From Arbacia lixula (Eukaryota > Echinodermata > Echinoidea > Arbacioida > Arbaciidae), in the NCBI GenBank assembly GCA_963669155.1, contig OZ022589.1:1372757-1436756 (forward strand): a DNA stretch of 64,000 nucleotides, in the 5' to 3' direction. Shown here one piece after another: positions 47,822 to 60,131 of the stretch; position 1 is the first letter of the stretch; each line of letters begins with the position of its first letter. The notes below the pieces were generated by a model. It had not been told where the DNA came from. It saw nothing but the letters and a program-made list of their open reading frames with translations, and did not search any database. The position numbers were made by a program, and so were the translations under genes.

Positions 47822-48557
47822 GGGGGGGGGGGAGACAGAAAGAGAGAGGGAAAAGGAATAGACATAGAGACACAGAGAAAAACAATACAAATAGTAAGAA
47901 AAAGAGAGAAAAAAATAGAGAAGAGAGAAGATAAAAGAGACGAAAATAAATTTATTTATTGAGAGTTTGTGTCATTAAAAGTAATTTCACTGAACAAACA
48001 TGTATCAATATACTACACACTCACTGTATAATTATTCATAAACTAAATATAGAAATCATTTTTCATTTATTTCCCTCTCCAATCACCTGCCCCAAAGAAG
48101 GTTATTGACAATCATTATGGGATCAAATTGGAAATGACAATCGAAATTCTGAGCTTTAAACGTGATTGATTATCATTGAAATCATTATTTGACTATTGTA
48201 GTACAGTATCATCATAAATCATCATAAACAACCTCTGTCATACTTCGATAAAATCTTGATCGAGGAAATAGTTAAATTCTGTGGAAAGTACTGATCAGAA
48301 GGCCAATAAACTGCATGTCTGAGACTTTCATCTTGAAATATGTCTGAAGAAAACGTGTCTGATATCATCACAACATCCCAGACTCAATCTTCAGCAGACT
48401 GAATATTGCTCATCAAGGAATGGTTTTTATGTCTTCTCTTGATATCTTCCCGATAACCTATGTCCATGTGCTTTTCAAAAAAGTACATTGTTTATCTCTG
48501 TCTGTTGACCTTTCTCTCTTTATCCTATCCATCTTTCCTCGCCTTTTCTCTCTCTTC

Positions 48558-48558
48558 T

Positions 48559-48640
<82 letters not shown>
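48558..48640. repeat. (TC)n(AC)n compound microsatellite
   Basis: About 20 CT units pass directly into about 20 CA units at 48600. Confidence 0.95.
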
Positions 48641-48643
<3 letters not shown>

Positions 48644-48741
48644 GCATATAATATATAAATATATGTATTCCCTTCTCTTTTCCACACCAATATTTCTTTC
48701 ACTTACACATGTATTGTAATATAATAACACAAAACAGACGT

Positions 48742-51075
48742 TTTATTTTACAAAAGTGAACAAGTTTATTCAATGTTTCATCTATCAAAATAGTGTCACA
48801 ATGGGATATGCAGTACTTTGACGTGTACATGATCCATTTCATGGAAACAAACGTTTCAGAGATAATCGTCTTCTACTTGACTAGCAATGGATTCCCCATC
48901 CATTTCCCACATAACAATAAACATATATCATACAAATAAAAGAAACACGAGTCATATACATATATCTCTATAAATCCCCCAGAGACAGGAATTATTGATT
49001 CAAATTGGTCATTCATTGTGCCAGTCGTAATCATATTCCTTTCTGTACGGCATGGCTGCAAAATAACAAGTATTATTACAGAGAACAAAGATACTATACC
49101 AAATATGGACACTACACAACATTTCAGCCCACATTTAAAATCATATTTCATATTTTCAGTTAATGTAAAACAAATTCTGTCCAATCAATTTCATAGTAAA
49201 TATTAATCTTCAAAATCATATAGAGAGGAACATTTCTAGAAAAATAGCTTATGCTGTCATCAAAGGTATAGGTATTGGAAAAGAAAAACTTTGCTTTTCT
49301 TCTTATTCCTGATCATAATCAAATGTAAGGGATAGGAGTGGGAAAGATTATGGAATACTTAATCACAGCAAAATCTATATGCTGTCATCAAAGGTAATGG
49401 TATTATTTGATATCAACATTTACATACTTTAAAAACAATTCTTAATATGATCCTGAAATCAAACAAGAGTGAGATTCTGCCACCAGTCCTATGATCTTCA
49501 CCATTCCTTTTCCTTTTGCAGACCTAATTTCTGAAAGTTCCCTGACTTTGTCATCAATTGAGAGAGAGAGTGGCTATATAAGCTTTCCCTGGAATCAACA
49601 AAGCGTAATATTCGGTTTTGAGGAAATAATCTCAGTGAAAACTAGATTTTCATTTATTCTACGGGAGGTATAGTACCTCTGACCTTAAAATTTCACATTT
49701 TGTATCCCAAATATACATGCTAAATATATGCAAACTTTCGTGAAGTTTGCAGATGTTTTTAAAAGGGACAGGCCTTCCTTACAGGTATGAAAAGAAATAA
49801 CAAAATACTACCTCTAATGAAACTTCACACCCGCAATCTACAGCATATTATCTTCAAATCATCATAAACAACGACAAAAAATTTACTCAAAGGTGAATCG
49901 ATTTGCGAAGTCTATTGACAAACAGCAGATGGAATATCTTTATACGAAATATTTACAAGAATATATATTTATATACATTATACAAAACCAGCCTGACAGA
50001 TACTTATGCATACATGCTATATTCAAATACTAGGACTTTCATCCTATAAGTACATACATTCAGGACTATCACAGGAAATGAGAGAGAACAGTTCAGACAC
50101 TATATGGTGCCACGCCTCTGGCAACTCAAGAACTGACATTACAAACAGCATGCAGTTGAACTTTGGCAATATATTTTCTGTTTTTATATATGTTAGATAT
50201 AGGGTGTGTTTATCAACTCTATTTTTGGTAGAATTAACGTTTCCAAACGCGTTTAAATTTTTTTAAACGCGTTTCAGGGAGTTGATAAACGCAAAGGTGT
50301 TTTGATTATGGGGTTCGGAAAGCTGTTTTGAAACACGCAAATTTGTGCAATCCTAAACGCGTTTGAGCCACAAACGCATTTAGAGAAGCAAGATAAACGC
50401 AAAGCTGTTTTGAAACGACTTTTAACCATGTGTTTCCGATTTCTGGAAACATGCGCGCCACGCCAAGAAAACACATCGATCGCACACTATTGTACTACAG
50501 TGCACGTGTAACGGCGCAGTAGAGTGCGCAGTGACAAGGCCGGTTTTCGACTTGGGTGATTGAGTTGATAAACGCACCGTTTTTTTTAAACGCGTTTGGA
50601 AACACGTTTGGAAACGCGTTTGTAAAGGCCTTTGAAAACATGTTTCAAATTCTGAAAAGATGATAAACACGCCCATAATGGAATTATGTTTCTCTGACCC
50701 TAAGCATGCCACTTGTAAATTAGTTTCCCATTACTACACACAGATCAAATAGAGCAGCATTTTGTCTGACGCACAAAGGGATAAGGACTTAACTTAACAT
50801 GATATGTCAGTAATACCTCATGAAAGTGCTTCAAGTATGTGAAATTGACTCACTATGGAGTTGTCAGAGTGCTGGAAATAAAATATCACTGATGTTAAGA
50901 GCATTCCCACATGCCACACTCGGCTATCAAGGTTTAACGTTGATGAAGGCACAATCAAATATTAAATCTCATTTGTGCTTTGATTTCGGCAATGTAGAAG
51001 GTTTACAATATTCAACATCTTTCATAGAAAATATGTTTGAAATGTTATCTTTCCCCTGAAGAATACTGGGAGGTA
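48742..51075 (-). other. Candidate 3' UTR of a minus-strand gene
   Basis: Downstream (minus strand) of the candidate terminal exon lie about 2.3 kb of AT-rich DNA without microsatellites, ending at two minus-strand AATAAA signals (plus-strand TTTATT at 48765-48770 and 48742-48747). It carries the inverted-repeat element at 50202-50674 and a short direct repeat (49250-49278 and 49379-49407, ATGCTGTCATCAAAGGTA). Assignment as UTR is an inference from the exon call. Confidence 0.35.
50202..50674. mobile_element. Inverted-repeat element rich in AAACGCGTTT
   Basis: Ends: GGGTGTGTTTATCAACTC at the left and, reverse-complemented, GGGCGTGTTTATCATC at the right. The self-complementary decamer AAACGCGTTT occurs exactly five times (50245, 50265, 50355, 50588, 50612), with several one-base variants. 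GATAAACGCA recurs three times. No coding frame of note. Its MluI-like ACGCGT cores stand out in AT-rich DNA. Confidence 0.75.
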
Positions 51076-51129
51076 TCATTTGCTCTTGATGTCATGGTAA
51101 CTTGACAATCTCTTCAGTCCTGAGAGCAT
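51076..51129 (-). CDS. Candidate terminal exon of a minus-strand gene
   Basis: On the minus strand a strong 3' splice site (pyrimidine tract TTTTTTCCTGTCTTACAG) is followed at 51129 by a short open frame. In phase 0 it reads MLSGLKRLSSYHDIKSK and stops (TGA, 51078-51076). In another phase it reads ALRTEEIVKLP and stops at 51094-51092. Both are believable C-terminal tails, and I cannot choose without the upstream exon, which I did not find. The low-repeat DNA and poly(A) signals downstream agree with a gene end here. There is no domain and the function is unknown. Confidence 0.4.
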   Translation of the reverse strand: MLSGLKRLSSYHDIKSK

Positions 51130-51829
51130 CTGTAAGACAGGAAAAAACACATGAAGAAATTATGTTAAAAAAATAAGCGAAAAGGAAATCATTGAAAGCC
51201 AAAATATCATAATAAGAACCATTCCTTGCATCAATTTTCAGATCAATCCCTACTTACCAATCATATCAATATACAAAAATTGTTGGCTGAAATGTATATA
51301 TCCAGAATGCAACAAATGCTGTAAGTTTGAGCAATCATTGATGTACAGTGACATAAGTAAAAGTACATGTACACTGCACAACCCGATGATAACTCATTGG
51401 ACCACATATTCTAGGTTTCCAACATAAAACAGTTGTATTAATTCTTTTTCTAAAGATAAAGTAAAGGCAGCCGTCAGTTTCTCTGAAATGTTTAGCTTAG
51501 GATGAGACATGACTTTCTTTTCCAGGCATGTCACAAGTGATCCCCAACTTCATGGAATTGGCTCAATGTGTATCCTAAGAAACACAAACTGCACCCTTCT
51601 CCATAACGTGACAGCATTGAATAGATGATGATGATGATGAAAACGGCTCGCTCAATACGCTACGTGTGGATGAAGGCAGGGCACCCACAACTGTTGACAT
51701 ATCACATATTCTATCTCAATATTTCCCTCCCCCCAAATAAACATCCCTCCAAGAAGGGAACACCTAGCGGGGAGAAGATAGTCGGGAGACTGTGGAAAGG
51801 TGAAGAAGGGGTGAAGAGGCAGGGATAGG

Positions 51830-52380
51830 AGGAAGATGGGGAGGAGAGGAGAGGAGAGGAGAGGAGGAAGGGAGGGGGAAGAGGAGACTGAGGAAAGGTG
51901 AAGGAGAGGTGAAGTAGAGGTGGAGGCCAGGAGGGAGGAAGGAGAACGGAAGCAGGATGGGAGCAGGAAGGTGGTGGTACTGGGTAGCCCACATCTCATG
52001 GATATTAAAACAAAACCAAACACATATTCTTGGAAAAGATAACAAGAAAACATGAAGGAGAGGAAGAAAGGAGGAGAGAAGAAGAGACAGGAAAGGTAAG
52101 GGGGGGGGGGGGCAGAGGATTGGGTGAGGAGGGTGGTACTAGGTAGCCCACATCCCATTGATATTTACCAGCAAATCAAATGTTTATTCTCGGAGAAGAG
52201 ACAGAGACAAGATGGAAGAGAGGTAAAGAAGAGGAGGAGGAAAGAGAACATACAGGGGAAAGGGGGAGAAGAGGGGCGGATAGGTGGAAGAAGTTGGCTC
52301 TAGGTAGCCCCTCATCCCATAGATATTACAACTAAAGCAAATATACATTCTAGGAGCAAGCTGAGGTGAGTAAGCGGAGG
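51830..52380. repeat. Tandem repeat of about 160 bases, three copies
   Basis: The block GGTAGCCCACATCYCATDGATATT occurs at about 51983, 52142 and 52303. Each is followed by a form of AAACACATATTCTTGGAAAAG and then by a purine-rich AGGAGAGG stretch. Open frames of 75-168 codons on the minus strand follow this repeat and are not called. Confidence 0.75.
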
Positions 52381-52584
52381 AAAGCGTGGGACAGGACGAG
52401 GAAAAGGCCACTGGGTTGTTGGCAGGACAAACATGGAGGTCTGTGCATGGGTGACTTTACAACTGCACTTGGGGCAAAGGGGACCATAACTAATGCAAGA
52501 ACACAATTGGATTTGGTTCTCCAATGTTCTGGTTTGCACGGCTGGAACCATGGGCTCTGACGATGGGTAGGAACGGGAGAGGGA

Positions 52585-52701
52585 GGGGGAGAAGAGAGAG
52601 AGGGGGGGGGGGGAGAGAAAGAAATAAGGAGAATGGAAAAGAAGATGAGAGAAAGTGAAGGAGAGAGACCTACAAGCAGAGAGAGAGTGAGAGAAAGAGG
52701 G

Positions 52702-52759
<58 letters not shown>

Positions 52760-52770
52760 AAGAAAGAGGA
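52585..52770. repeat. (GA)n purine tract
   Basis: Purine-rich DNA with a G-run at 52602-52612 and a pure AG stretch at about 52708-52752. Confidence 0.92.
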
Positions 52771-53168
52771 AGAGGAAGAGATATCGAGATACCAGGTAGA
52801 GGTGGAGGAGATATACATGTATGCAATGAGTGACACCATATCGCAATGGTCTAGGGAAATAGACACACACTGCATATAAATTCCTGAATTCATTTCAGGA
52901 AGTATATTTCATCATTCTCCACAAATGCCGAGACTGGCAACGCCGCTTAAAATTCATGCAAATATTTTGAACAATCTACCAAAACTTAATAACAGGAAAT
53001 GACAAATCATGCTGAAATCTATAATAAAATCAATAAGCACAGTTCTCTGAGCAAAATGGAATGTCCGTGTAGAACTAGAACATGAAGAACATAAACAGCT
53101 TGCTGAAAATATCAGCCATTACAAACAAAAGAAAATATTCTGATCAATAAACCTACAGATGGTATAGA

Positions 53169-53335
53169 CTAATGAGACAAAAAGAGAGAGAGGAAGAGAG
53201 AAAAAGAAAGTGAGAAAAGAGGAGCGAAGAGAGAGAAAAGGACAGAGAAAAAGAGAGAAAGAAAAGGAGAGAAGAAGAGGGAGAAATATAGGGAAATAAA
53301 GAGTAAAACAGCCAGAGCGAGAGAGAGAAAAATAT
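53169..53335. repeat. Purine-rich GAGAAA low-complexity DNA
   Basis: Interrupted AGAGAAAAAG-type sequence without a strict unit. No coding signal. Confidence 0.75.
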
Positions 53336-53579
53336 AATTATTTGTATACATAAAAATCACAATAATTTTTCTGTACCACACATCAAATAATGATGATTAT
53401 AGACCCTGACACAGATAACTATGAGCAGAAATGAGTTATAATCTACTCCTATATTTCTGACACCCACATGAATATTGAAAATGAATTTGAGACAGAAAGC
53501 ACAGATCATAATGGTAAAGAAAAAGAGGAGGAGGAGGAGAGAGGGAGAAAAACACAGTGAAATAGTCACCATTAAGAGA

Positions 53580-53681
53580 CAGTGGGAAGTGAGTGAGAGA
53601 GAGATAGAGATAGAGAGACAGAGAGAGATAGAGAGATAGAGAGACAGAGAGACAGAGTAAGAGAGAGAAAGAGAGATAGAG

Positions 53682-53722
<41 letters not shown>

Positions 53723-53743
53723 TAAAGCGAGAGAGAGAGAGAT

Positions 53744-53790
<47 letters not shown>

Positions 53791-53987
53791 AAGAGAGAGA
53801 GAGTATGCCATCCCTCCCTAATGATTAGAGATGAACTGAATCTTGCGAAAGTATTGAGAGAGGAGGAGAGACAGACAGATAAACAGACAGAGAGAGAAGA
53901 TAACAAAATGAATCTTCTGAAGGTATTGGGGAAAAACAGAGAGAGGAGAGAAAGAGAGAGAGGGGGAGAGAGAGAGAGAGAGAGACA

Positions 53988-54063
<76 letters not shown>

Positions 54064-54080
54064 CAGACAGACAGAGGGAG
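53580..54080. repeat. Two large (GA)n/(GACA)n tracts
   Basis: AG repeats with GATA and GACA interruptions cover 53590-53803 and 53940-54080. The sequence between them contains GAACTGAATCTTGCGAAAGT, echoed at about 53909 (AATGAATCTTCTGAAGGTAT) and 54091 (GACTGAATCTTGTGAACTG), so the whole block looks duplicated. The 252-codon minus-strand frame is an artefact. Confidence 0.9.
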
Positions 54081-55119
54081 GTAGGGTATAGACTGAATCT
54101 TGTGAACTGCATCATATGCCTGACCTGCATGCATGCTGATAGGTATTGATCGAGCCAGGGAAAATAGTCTCAGCTGTGATAATATTGATTCCACCCAAAC
54201 TTGGGCGAAGACCCGAGACCAGATGGACTGACAGGGATGGGGCGGACCATCGATTCATGCATTCTTCTCCAATTCAGTCATATCTCTCCTCATACACTGC
54301 CCCACACCTCTACCACAATCATGTGATATCCAGCCTATTTTTCTGTGATTTTGCGCTTATTTTTAGCATCGCCGAGCAACCATGATGCAAGTTTGGTGCC
54401 AGACGTCATCAGAAAGTGACACCTTCTACGGAGTAGATGCAAAATAAAGCACTCAGGCACCTTACAGTAGCTAACAGCACCCTGTTTCTAATAAATATAG
54501 GTTGATTTCACCTGTTAAATCAAAAGGGGAATAAAAGCTGATGACATGGCAGGCAAACCTCTGCAATGAGCAAATACAAAGGCTTCACACAGCTATTGAA
54601 CAGTCATCATTCACCTGTTATTCATGGCAATTAGCTCAATAGATATGTACAGGAGAACAAGTATGGTTGCTTTCTACCATGCCAGTCACAAGAACTGAGC
54701 CACAATACATGAAGGTGGTTTGATCTTGAAAGAAAATAAGAACATTATGAATTTTAAAGCATAGCACTCTCTTTACAAAAAGTATAACTGTAGCTATTGC
54801 ATTCTTTAGGGAAGACCTTCGCACCGAACCAGCCTGCCCATGACCATATGTATTAAATCTATATTTCCACATCGACCACTTGTCATGGGCTTGAATTACT
54901 TGCAGTTCTCTACATGCCTATAATGATCTACACTATCACCAAGCAGATCAAAACGTCAAGCCAACAACTCTTCTCAGAGCTACATGTACATGTAACCTTG
55001 GTCAGCAATAATCTGCATTACACTTTATATTCTCACTCTCTCTGCTCGATGTTCTTCTGCATTCTTCTTTCTTACTCACACCCTTACATGGCCCTTGTCA
55101 CAGATATGCCAATAGTATA

Positions 55120-55847
55120 ACCAGGGATGTGTTAGGAAGGAGGGACAACTCAAGCATAATGTATTCAAACATCTGTGTGGATACTAAAGCGTGCTAATGA
55201 ATGTCAAAAGCATTCCACAATCACTGCAATGCTTTGAAGTCCCATGCGTGGCACCGTCATTTTGCTGCCGTCAACTTGGAAAGCAATATCTTTAATTCCC
55301 TGTTTTGTTTCTCGAAGCTGTGTTTCTTATCACATTTTTTTGTAATTTTCAAGAAAGTTAAGGGCAACACCTCTAAAGATCCTGCAATCGTTTTTCTTCT
55401 AAATAATTGTTGAATGATGAACAAACGGAGATATAAAATAATATTCTTACTTACGTAATTACCAAATTTCTTCACTTTCCAGAGATTTCCGGAAATGTTG
55501 GATTCAATCATTATTAAAATTCTATATTAAGCTGTTTATTTTCATTAACAGAGTTTGCGTGAATTTGCGTGCAGCTGAGATATTTTACTATAAAAAACAG
55601 TTTATTTTTGTTCGCTGATATCTCTTTTCCTCACAAAAGTATTGATGCAATCCAACAGAAGTGGACAAGCGAAATAAGACTCTACATTTCTTTTGTTCTC
55701 TCTGAGAAACCGTTGCTAGGCAATCCTGTTCGTTATTGTTAAAACATATGAAAAGCACATGCTGAGACCACATTTTTTTTCGGCGGTGCCACGCATGGGC
55801 TCAAAGAAAGAATGTTGTTTCATATCCTTTCCTAACACATCCCTGGT
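55120..55847. mobile_element. Non-autonomous terminal-inverted-repeat transposon (728 bases)
   Basis: Ends are ACCAGGGATGTGTTAGGA at 55120-55137 and its exact complement TCCTAACACATCCCTGGT at 55830-55847. A second inverted match, CCCATGCGTGGCACCG, lies further in (about 55240-55256 and 55786-55801). The flanks read AGTATA on the left and ATAACTC on the right, so a duplicated TA or ATA target site is possible. The interior is AT-rich with no transposase. Confidence 0.85.
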
Positions 55848-56239
55848 ATAACTCAACAGTTCTTGAACTACACACTTTTTTTTTCCATATTCTTTATTTG
55901 ATTTCATTCACATAATGAAATAAACAATTTCACTTTATAACAGAATTACAAATCCATAAACGTAATATTTCTATTGATTCAATAAACACAATAAAGTATG
56001 ATATACCACTTGTATATAAACACAATATATATGTGCCATATTCTACCTGAATATGCAACTTATAAATTATATTCCTATCAAATAGAATAATAATCATAAT
56101 ACTAATAGATATGTATAATAGTAATGATAATAAAGCAATTCCATAATACATAAGAATGAAATCTTTTCTGATACCCCCCCCCCCCCGAACATATAAATCC
56201 ACCTCCACACAAAACATGTAAGTCCACCCCATCCCCCTA

Positions 56240-56279
56240 CACACACACACATACACACTCACATACATACTCACACACA

Positions 56280-56318
<39 letters not shown>

Positions 56319-56335
56319 ACACACACACACACACC
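56240..56335. repeat. (AC)n microsatellite within the LINE 3' UTR
   Basis: AC repeats at about 56278-56333 plus shorter CA-rich DNA to 56240, just after the LINE stop codon. A C-run of 13 lies at 56175-56187. Confidence 0.9.
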
Positions 56336-56358
56336 AATCTAACCTTATGTGCTATTTC

Positions 56359-59300
56359 TTAAAAGGTAACATTCTCCCATTTTAACAGATGTAATCCTAT
56401 CTTGTTTCTTTTTAAAGCAATTTCTTTTTCTTCATTCCGATATTCCGTTATCTTTTTAAATATTACCTCATGAGATGGAATTACACCCTCCGATCTAGAT
56501 CGAAAAATAATGTATTTTAAGATAAAAATGACTGTATTGCAACATTTTATATTAAGATCTTTTCCCTTGATACCTACATGAATATCTATCCACTCTGCAT
56601 TTTCAAAAACTATCGCTTCCAATCTTTCTATAACTTTTTGCCATAAAGGTTTGATATACACACAAACCCAGAATACATGTTGATACGTTTCTACCTTAAT
56701 GCCACAAAAGGAACACTGATTATTATCAACAAACCCGAACATAAAAAGGTTTTCTTTTGGATAGATAGCTCCATGCAGTAATTTATACTGAAATTCCCTG
56801 ACTTTTGTAAGAAGTGTTGTACTTCGTGGTCTTAGAAAAATATCTGTAATCTCTTTCTTTGAAAATGTGAAATCATGAAGATTATCTTTAATTCGTAAAG
56901 TGTATAATTCTTGTAATTTTGTAACAAATACTTCATACAGCTTTCTGGATGGGAGATCTTTGAGTAACATTGTATTTTCAAAAATCTTCAATGAAATACT
57001 ATATTCCTGTACATCAACTGAGTAGAAGTCATATACATTCCCTTTGTATTTCCCACTTGTTAAAATTGCATTACATATTTCCAAAACTTTCAATATATTT
57101 TCAGCTCCTAATCCTAAATTTTGAAAATATGTAAGTGCTCTTATTTGATTTTTTTCAAGAATTTGATCAAATAAATATATATTTTTCTCAAGTAAATCTC
57201 CATGAAAAATCATTTTACCTTTACACAAATACTCCTTATTGTTAAAAAAGATTGGATTAATCTTTCCTTCTTTAAAGTTCCTAATATACTCCATATCTTG
57301 CCATACCCTTAAAATGTCTAAATAAAACTGAGAAGTTTTTAGTTTCAATAATTTTGTATCATAATTGCACAGAAAGATAAATCTTCCCCCCACTGTCCTT
57401 AAGGTGAAGTCAAAAAAAAGTTTCCATCCCATTCTCTTTTCACCATATAAAAGCCTTTTTAACCACATAATTCTTTGAGTTTTAACAAATAATTCATAGT
57501 CTATCATTCTTAATCCACCATCACCATAGTCCTGGAAACAAATAACTCTTTTGATTCGATCTTTCCCATTCTATATAAATCAAAAACAGATCTTATTGAT
57601 CTCAGTCACTACCCCCTTTGGAACCACTAATGATGAAGAAACATAATTCAATTTAGACAAAGCATAAGTTTTCAGTAAATGTACTTTCCCCATGATAGTT
57701 AAATCTCTTTGTTTCCACCAACCAAGAAGTCTTTTTATTTTACTTAGTATCTCTTTGTAATTTAATTCCTCTGTGATTTTTATATCCATTGAAAAATACA
57801 CCCCTAAAATTTTCATTTCGGTAACCAAATTTCCCATGGGTAACTTTCCTAACTCCTTTCTATTTTTCCCTATCCTCATTATATTTGTCTTCTCTATATT
57901 AACTTTAAGTCCACTTAATTAAAAAAAAGCCCTGAAAATTTCCTGCATTCTTGTAATCGATGTCTTATTTCTAACGAACAAAGTCATATCATCAGCATAT
58001 AAGATTTGCCGCACTTCAAAATTGTCAAACTGAATTCCCTTAATTACATCATCCTTTCTCAAAGCCAGTGCTACGATTTCGATTGCCAACAAAAACAAAT
58101 ACGGTGAAAGTGGGTCACCCTGTCTCACCCCCCGCTTAATATCAAAATAACCTGTCGAAAACCCTCCATTCATGACACAGCTACTAATTCCGTTGTACAT
58201 TGTTTTAACCCAGGAGCAAAAAGACTGACCAAACCCAAATAATTCTAATACCTTAAACAGAAAACTATGTGAAACGGAATCAAATGCTTTTTCAAAGTCA
58301 ACTGCTATTATGAAGGCCTCTTCATCACAATCATCACAATAGTTCTGACAATGAAAAATCATGTCATCTATTAAGCGCAAAGCTTCACCAATATATCTAC
58401 CTTTTATGTAACCCACTTGATCTAAATGAACAATTTCATTTAAAACTCCTTTTATTCGCTTTGCCATTATTTTTGAAAGTATCTTGTAATCTGTATTTAA
58501 CAGTGTAATTGGTCTATAATTTTTAATGTATAAATGAACCTAACCCTCTTTTTCTATTAATGTAATTACACCTTGTTTTTGAGAAGTTGCTAAACAACCT
58601 CTCTCAAATGCTTCATTAAAAACTTCAACCATTAATCTTCCTAACTGTGACCAAAATGTAAGATAAAATTCAACAGTGAACCCATCGTTACCAGGTGATT
58701 TATTAAGCTGCATACTTTTTAATGCTTCTAAACATTCTTCTTTAGTGATTTTCCCTTCACAAGAATCCTTACTTTCATCACTTAAATGGGGGATATCTTT
58801 GAAAAATATTCTTTCTCTAAAACTATCATGCGTTTGTGTATTCTCTGCATACAGTTTTTCATAAAACTCTTTTATTAACCTTTGTATTTCATTATTTTCT
58901 TTAATAACTTCCCCTTCATCATTACACAATTCCTGTATAATTGTTTTCTTTTTATTGGATTTAAGTAACTGCTCAAAGTAGTCTTTATTTTGTTCCCCCT
59001 CTTCCCACCATACTGCTCTTGATCGAACCTTCAGCCCCTGCATGGACACATTGTATAATTTCTTCAACTGATCTTTTTTATCATCTATGTCCTTAATAAT
59101 TTCACCTCTACTCGGAGAAGATAAAAGTTCTTGTTCAAGTGATCTTATTTCATGTTCAAGTTGTTCTATCATCAATTTTCTTTCCTTTGATTTTTTCTTC
59201 GAAAAAATATTAGCAAATGTTCTCATTTTCATTTTAAGAAAGTCCCAAAAAGAAGATTTACTATCAAATTCCCCTAGCCACTTCATTTCTATATTTTTAA

Positions 59301-59867
59301 TTTCTTCACACATTCCCTGTACAAAATCTTTGTCTAAACACAAACTGTTGTTAAATTTCCAGTATGATTTACCTGATCTTCCAAAACCTTGATTAGGTTT
59401 CAATTTTAAAAAGATCCCAGAGTGGTCAGGGGCTACTGATGTCATAATATCACATGAAAGTATTTTGTTTTCCAAACCCTTTGATATAAACCAATAGTCT
59501 AAACGACTTTGAACTAATGGTGTAGTTTGCCTGAAGGTAAATTGCTTTAACACTGGGTTCTGTTTTCTCCATATATCCATTAAATCCATTTTCCTTACAA
59601 ACTGCTCTATTTTCTTTGTAAAATTTGTTCTAAAATTTGAACTAGGCCCCATATAATCTAAATCTTTATTCATTACGACATTAAAGTCTCCTCCTAAAAT
59701 TAACGAGTAATTAGAGGAGTTCAAATCAGAAAAACAATTATCTAATTTTTCAAGAAAACTAATTTGTTGGTGCACCTTTTCCCTTGTTGGGAAATAAACA
59801 TTCCCTAACAACAATTTATACCCTAATAGATCCCCTTTAAGAACCACAAAACGTCCCTCATTATCAC
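56359..59867 (-). pseudogene. LINE ORF2-like polyprotein (endonuclease and reverse transcriptase) with four stop codons
   Basis: One reading frame of about 1,170 codons covers the whole element without a frameshift. In order: an APE-type endonuclease fragment (NEGRFVVLKG at the truncated start, GGDFNV near 59690, LDYWFIS near 59495, APDHSG near 59430); a charged, coiled-coil-like linker; a reverse transcriptase with NYRPITLLNTDYK near 58500, FEKAFDSVSH near 58280, RQGDPLSPYLF near 58105 and the catalytic YADD at 57988-57999; LSGLKVNIEKTN near 57905; and a C-terminal CSFC...H...C motif near 56690. The frame is broken by TAG 58540-58542, TAA 57919-57921, TGA 57580-57582 and TAG 57571-57573, so it cannot make the full enzyme. 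The domain order and C-terminal motif suggest the L1/Tx1 group. Clade assignment is by eye. Confidence 0.85.
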
Positions 59868-60070
59868 ACACACACACACACATAAAACACACACACACAC
59901 ACACAAACACACAGACACACAGACACACACACAGACACACACACAAACACACACACACAAACACACACACACACCTAGACACAGACACAGACACAAAGAC
60001 ACACAGACACACAGACATACACACACACAGACACACACACACACACACACAGACAGACACACACACAGAC

Positions 60071-60131
<61 letters not shown>
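59866..60131. repeat. (AC)n microsatellite at the truncated 5' end of the LINE
   Basis: About 265 bases of CA repeat with ACAGACACAC and AAACAC variants abut the truncated LINE end. The minus-strand frame that seems to extend the LINE protein with VCVCVC residues is this repeat and not part of the protein. Confidence 0.95.

Larger units (their letters stand above)
51130..55119. other. Unassigned DNA to the right of the candidate minus-strand exon
   Basis: If the minus-strand exon at 51129 is real, this is its upstream intron. Outside the repeats listed separately, 51.15-51.8, 52.85-53.15, 53.35-53.55 and 54.1-55.1 kb are unique AT-rich sequence. I see no exon with good splice sites and a recognisable domain. 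Confidence 0.45.
55876..59867 (-). mobile_element. 5'-truncated non-LTR retrotransposon (L1/Tx1-like LINE)
   Basis: Read on the minus strand the element runs from within the endonuclease domain (59867) through reverse transcriptase to a C-terminal cysteine/histidine motif. It then has a 3' UTR of about 480 bases, AATAAAG, and a short poly(A) tail (plus-strand T-run 55876-55884). The first part of the endonuclease is missing, a normal result of incomplete target-primed reverse transcription. It inserted about 28 bases beyond the TIR transposon at 55120-55847. CA-rich sequence flanks both ends (CTACACAC at 55868-55875 and (AC)n from 59865), so a short target-site duplication may be hidden in the repeat. 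Confidence 0.85.

Noticed and set aside
53436-54194. A 252-codon minus-strand serine/leucine frame
   Set aside because: An artefact of (GA)n repeats.
55930-56337. A 135-codon minus-strand frame after the LINE stop codon
   Set aside because: It begins in a (GT)n repeat and lies in the LINE 3' UTR. Its hydrophobic residues reflect AT-rich codons.
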